Shown one piece after another: positions 61,979 through 64,000 of a DNA stretch of 64,000 nt. The position numbers and the translations under genes are program-made. Each line of letters opens with the position of its first letter. Positions within the stretch are counted from its first letter, which is position 1. Below the pieces are notes generated by a model. It saw nothing but the letters and a program-made list of their open reading frames with translations. It searched no databases and was not told where the DNA came from. The stretch spans positions 208,749 to 272,748 of the forward strand of contig JAEUHR010000042.1 of assembly GCA_016794425.1 (NCBI GenBank), given 5' to 3'. This DNA is from Planctomycetota bacterium (lineage in GTDB: Bacteria > Planctomycetota > UBA1135 > UBA2386).

Positions 61979-64000
61979 GCGTCCTCCGGGTACGCGTGCT
62001 CGAAGTAGGGCGCCCAGATCGCCTGCGCCCACGACGCGAACTCGGGATCGTCGAACGGTTGCCGGCCGCGCTGGCACAACGCGATCGCGTCGTCTTCGCT
62101 GTCGCCCGGCAGACCCCAGTCGGACGTGGACGGCAGCCACTGGCTCAGCGCCGCGCGCAACGCCGCGGCGGTGTCGTGGTCACCCAGCGCCTCGGCGAAC
62201 GCGAACGAGCTCCGCTCGAACAGCGGCAGCGGCCGCGCCAGGCCGCGGCGGTAGCCGTCGACGAACCGCGCCAGCAGCGCGAGCGCCTCGGCGTCGTCGA
62301 TCGGGCGCAGCGTCACGGTCTCGTCCTTCGTGAACAGCAGCGTGCGCGCCGGCAGGCCCGCGGCCCCCTGCGCGCGCGCCGCGTGCATCCAGACGTGCTG
62401 CAGCCAGGCGCGCAGGCGGTACTTCGGCTTGTTGCTGGCGACGTGCACGTGCACGGCGCCGTCCGGCCCGAAGCCCTCGAGCACGCCGGCGATCGCGGTG
62501 CCGTCGAGCACGACCCGCAGCTGCGCGCGGCCGTCGACCGCGAACGGCCGGATCCGGCGCAGGAACTGTTCGGCTTCGTTCGCCAGCGGCGCGAACGCGA
62601 ACGCGCCGAGTCCGCCGACCGGCAGCCGACCGGTGGCGCGCGCCGCTGCCAGCGCGTCGGCCGGCGGCGGTGCACCGCGCTGGGCGGCGCGCACGATCGG
62701 ATCGAGCAGACGCCAGCGTTCGAGCGACGACACCGCGAACGGTTCGGTCTCCAGTTCGTCGTCGGCGTCGCGCGGGAACCGCAGCCGCAGCACGTCGCGC
62801 GTGAAGCAGCGGTTCGGGTGGTGCCAGAAGTCGGCGAGGCGCGCGAACGGCAGCTCGGTGCCCAGCAGGTCCGCCGGCGGCGCGACGGGCGCCGTGACGA
62901 ACGGCGGCAGCGCGGTCGGTTCCTGCGGCGTGCCGGGCGCATCGCCGCGCGCATAGGTGAACAGGCGCCGATCGGCGCCGTTGCGGTAGCGGCGGCTCCA
63001 GGGCTGCAGCGGATGTCGCACCAGCACGAGGTCGCGCGGCGCGGCGCCGCCGGCGACCGTGCAGGTCCGGTCGACCAGATCCAGCAGTTCGGCGATCGCG
63101 ACCGACGGCGCGCACGGGCTGTCGTCCTTCTGCGACCGGCCGACGAACGTCAGGTGCAGCCGCTCGCGCGCCGCCAGCAGCGCGTCGAGGAACAGCTGCC
63201 GGTCGTCGAGCCGCACGCTGCGGTCGCCGGCGCGGCGGCGGCGCGCCAGCAGGTCGAACGGCGGCGGCTGGTCGCGGCGCGGAAACGCCTGGTCGGACAG
63301 GCCGCACAGGTAGACGTGGCGGGCCGGCACCGTGCGCATCGGCTGCATCGCCGCGACCGTGACCGCGCCGCCGAGGAAGCCGCGGCCGGTCGCGGCGCGC
63401 TGCAGCTGGTGCCGCAGCCAGTCGCGCAGCACGATCGGCGACCACGGCTCGCGCAGCACCGCCGCCGCCGCGCCCGCGCGCAGGTCGGCGGTCGCGCGCT
63501 GCAGCCGCTGCAGCGCCTGCTCTTCGTCGGCGTCGGTCGGTTCGTAGAGCGCGGCCGCGACCGCATCGACCAGGTCGGCCCAGTCGGCCGGCGCGTGCGG
63601 CCGCTGCAGCGTCGGCAGGTGGCGGAACAGCGTGCGCAGGAAGTCGAGGCCGCGCTGCAGCAGTTCGTCGCGGCCGGCGGTCGCGTCGGCGGCCGGCAGC
63701 AGGCCCAGCACGAGGTCGTCGGCGGGTCCCGTCGCGACGCCGAGCAGCAGCCGTTCGATGCCCTGCTGCCACGAGTTCTCCTCGAACGCGGGCAGCTGGA
63801 ACTGCCGCGCCCGCGCGGCGCCGTCGATGCCCCAGCGGATGCCGGCGCGCTGGCACCAGTGGCGCAGCACCGGCACCTCGCCGGGCGCCAGCGCGAACCG
63901 CCGCAGCACCGCCGGTTGTTCGAGCAGGTGCAGCACGTCGAACACCTCGAGCCGGCCCTGCGCGAGTTCGAGCACGCTCAGCAGCGACGCGCACAGCGGC
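61975..64000 (-). CDS. recC: Exodeoxyribonuclease V gamma subunit, RecC (N-terminus off the window)
   Basis: About 675 residues of the C-terminal part are visible; the gene continues past base 64000. The visible start (SLLSVLELAQGRLEVFDVLHLLEQPAVLRRF) matches the conserved RecC segment before helicase-like domain 2A. VYLCGLSDQAFPRRD, LFLDALLAARERLHLTFVGR and the inactive nuclease-like C-terminal domain with FARLADFWHHPNRCFTRDVL follow. RecC holds the other two subunits and reads Chi-like sites. It overlaps recB by four bases. No stop or frameshift is seen in the visible part. Confidence 0.9.
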   Translation of the reverse strand, partial: PLCASLLSVLELAQGRLEVFDVLHLLEQPAVLRRFALAPGEVPVLRHWCQRAGIRWGIDGAARARQFQLPAFEENSWQQGIERLLLGVATGPADDLVLGLLPAADATAGRDELLQRGLDFLRTLFRHLPTLQRPHAPADWADLVDAVAAALYEPTDADEEQALQRLQRATADLRAGAAAAVLREPWSPIVLRDWLRHQLQRAATGRGFLGGAVTVAAMQPMRTVPARHVYLCGLSDQAFPRRDQPPPFDLLARRRRAGDRSVRLDDRQLFLDALLAARERLHLTFVGRSQKDDSPCAPSVAIAELLDLVDRTCTVAGGAAPRDLVLVRHPLQPWSRRYRNGADRRLFTYARGDAPGTPQEPTALPPFVTAPVAPPADLLGTELPFARLADFWHHPNRCFTRDVLRLRFPRDADDELETEPFAVSSLERWRLLDPIVRAAQRGAPPPADALAAARATGRLPVGGLGAFAFAPLANEAEQFLRRIRPFAVDGRAQLRVVLDGTAIAGVLEGFGPDGAVHVHVASNKPKYRLRAWLQHVWMHAARAQGAAGLPARTLLFTKDETVTLRPIDDAEALALLARFVDGYRRGLARPLPLFERSSFAFAEALGDHDTAAALRAALSQWLPSTSDWGLPGDSEDDAIALCQRGRQPFDDPEFASWAQAIWAPYFEHAYPEDA

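Noticed and set aside
1-64000. CRISPR arrays, insertion sequences, rRNA genes, riboswitches
   Set aside because: No regularly spaced repeats, transposase motifs, rRNA segments or recognisable riboswitch cores were found on either strand.

Overview
The window is very GC-rich bacterial DNA with almost no gaps between genes; no stretch of 300 bases lacks a gene. The gene content points to a member of the Planctomycetota. It has a ThuA + DUF1080 fusion, an ECF sigma factor fused to a membrane anchor and an outer domain, LamG and PPC surface proteins, an exosortase-type polysaccharide locus and a DUF58/Bat operon. This placement is an inference from families, not a phylogeny. I count 46 protein genes (two cut by the window edges) and two tRNAs. 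There is no insertion sequence, phage, CRISPR or other sign of recent transfer.

Layout. Bases 1-7835 hold a glycan- or surface-modification group: a cut H-x-D oxygenase, a two-domain glycosyltransferase, a methyltransferase, a sulfotransferase, a LamG protein and a secreted PPC protein. Bases 7829-18756 hold a probable phenolic-lipid (alkylresorcinol/alkylpyrone-type) locus made of two divergent operons. Leftward are an MMPL/RND exporter, an FAD oxidoreductase, a YceI-like protein and a histidine kinase. Rightward are a YceI protein, a lipoprotein, a UbiG-like methyltransferase, an ICMT-like methyltransferase and a type III polyketide synthase. A sigma-54 response regulator closes the locus, so kinase and regulator bracket it. 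Bases 18753-25153 hold a ThuA-DUF1080 protein, a PBP4-type carboxypeptidase, an inositol-monophosphatase-family enzyme and a large carboxypeptidase-regulatory-like protein.

Bases 25298-39785 are an exopolysaccharide locus with its own promoter: Wza-like exporter, chain-length protein, O-ligase/polymerase, exosortase-type asparagine synthase, two GT4 glycosyltransferases, an exosortase-EpsI fusion and a polysaccharide deacetylase, followed on the other strand by a giant TPR protein. A second sigma-54 regulator (39838-41205) separates it from a six-gene DUF58-BatABCD operon (41309-47042) that lacks moxR. The right third has tRNA-Leu(UAA), an unknown secreted protein, tRNA-Cys(GCA), the run NIL protein - ggt - rpe - accD - truD, the fused ECF sigma factor, and a recC-recB-recD operon that leaves the window.

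Two genome habits stand out. Within operons most genes overlap by the four bases ATGA, GTGA or TTGA, so translation is probably coupled. Several genes that begin a transcript have a TAnnnT-like -10 box ending only 6-8 bases before the start codon, which suggests leaderless mRNAs.
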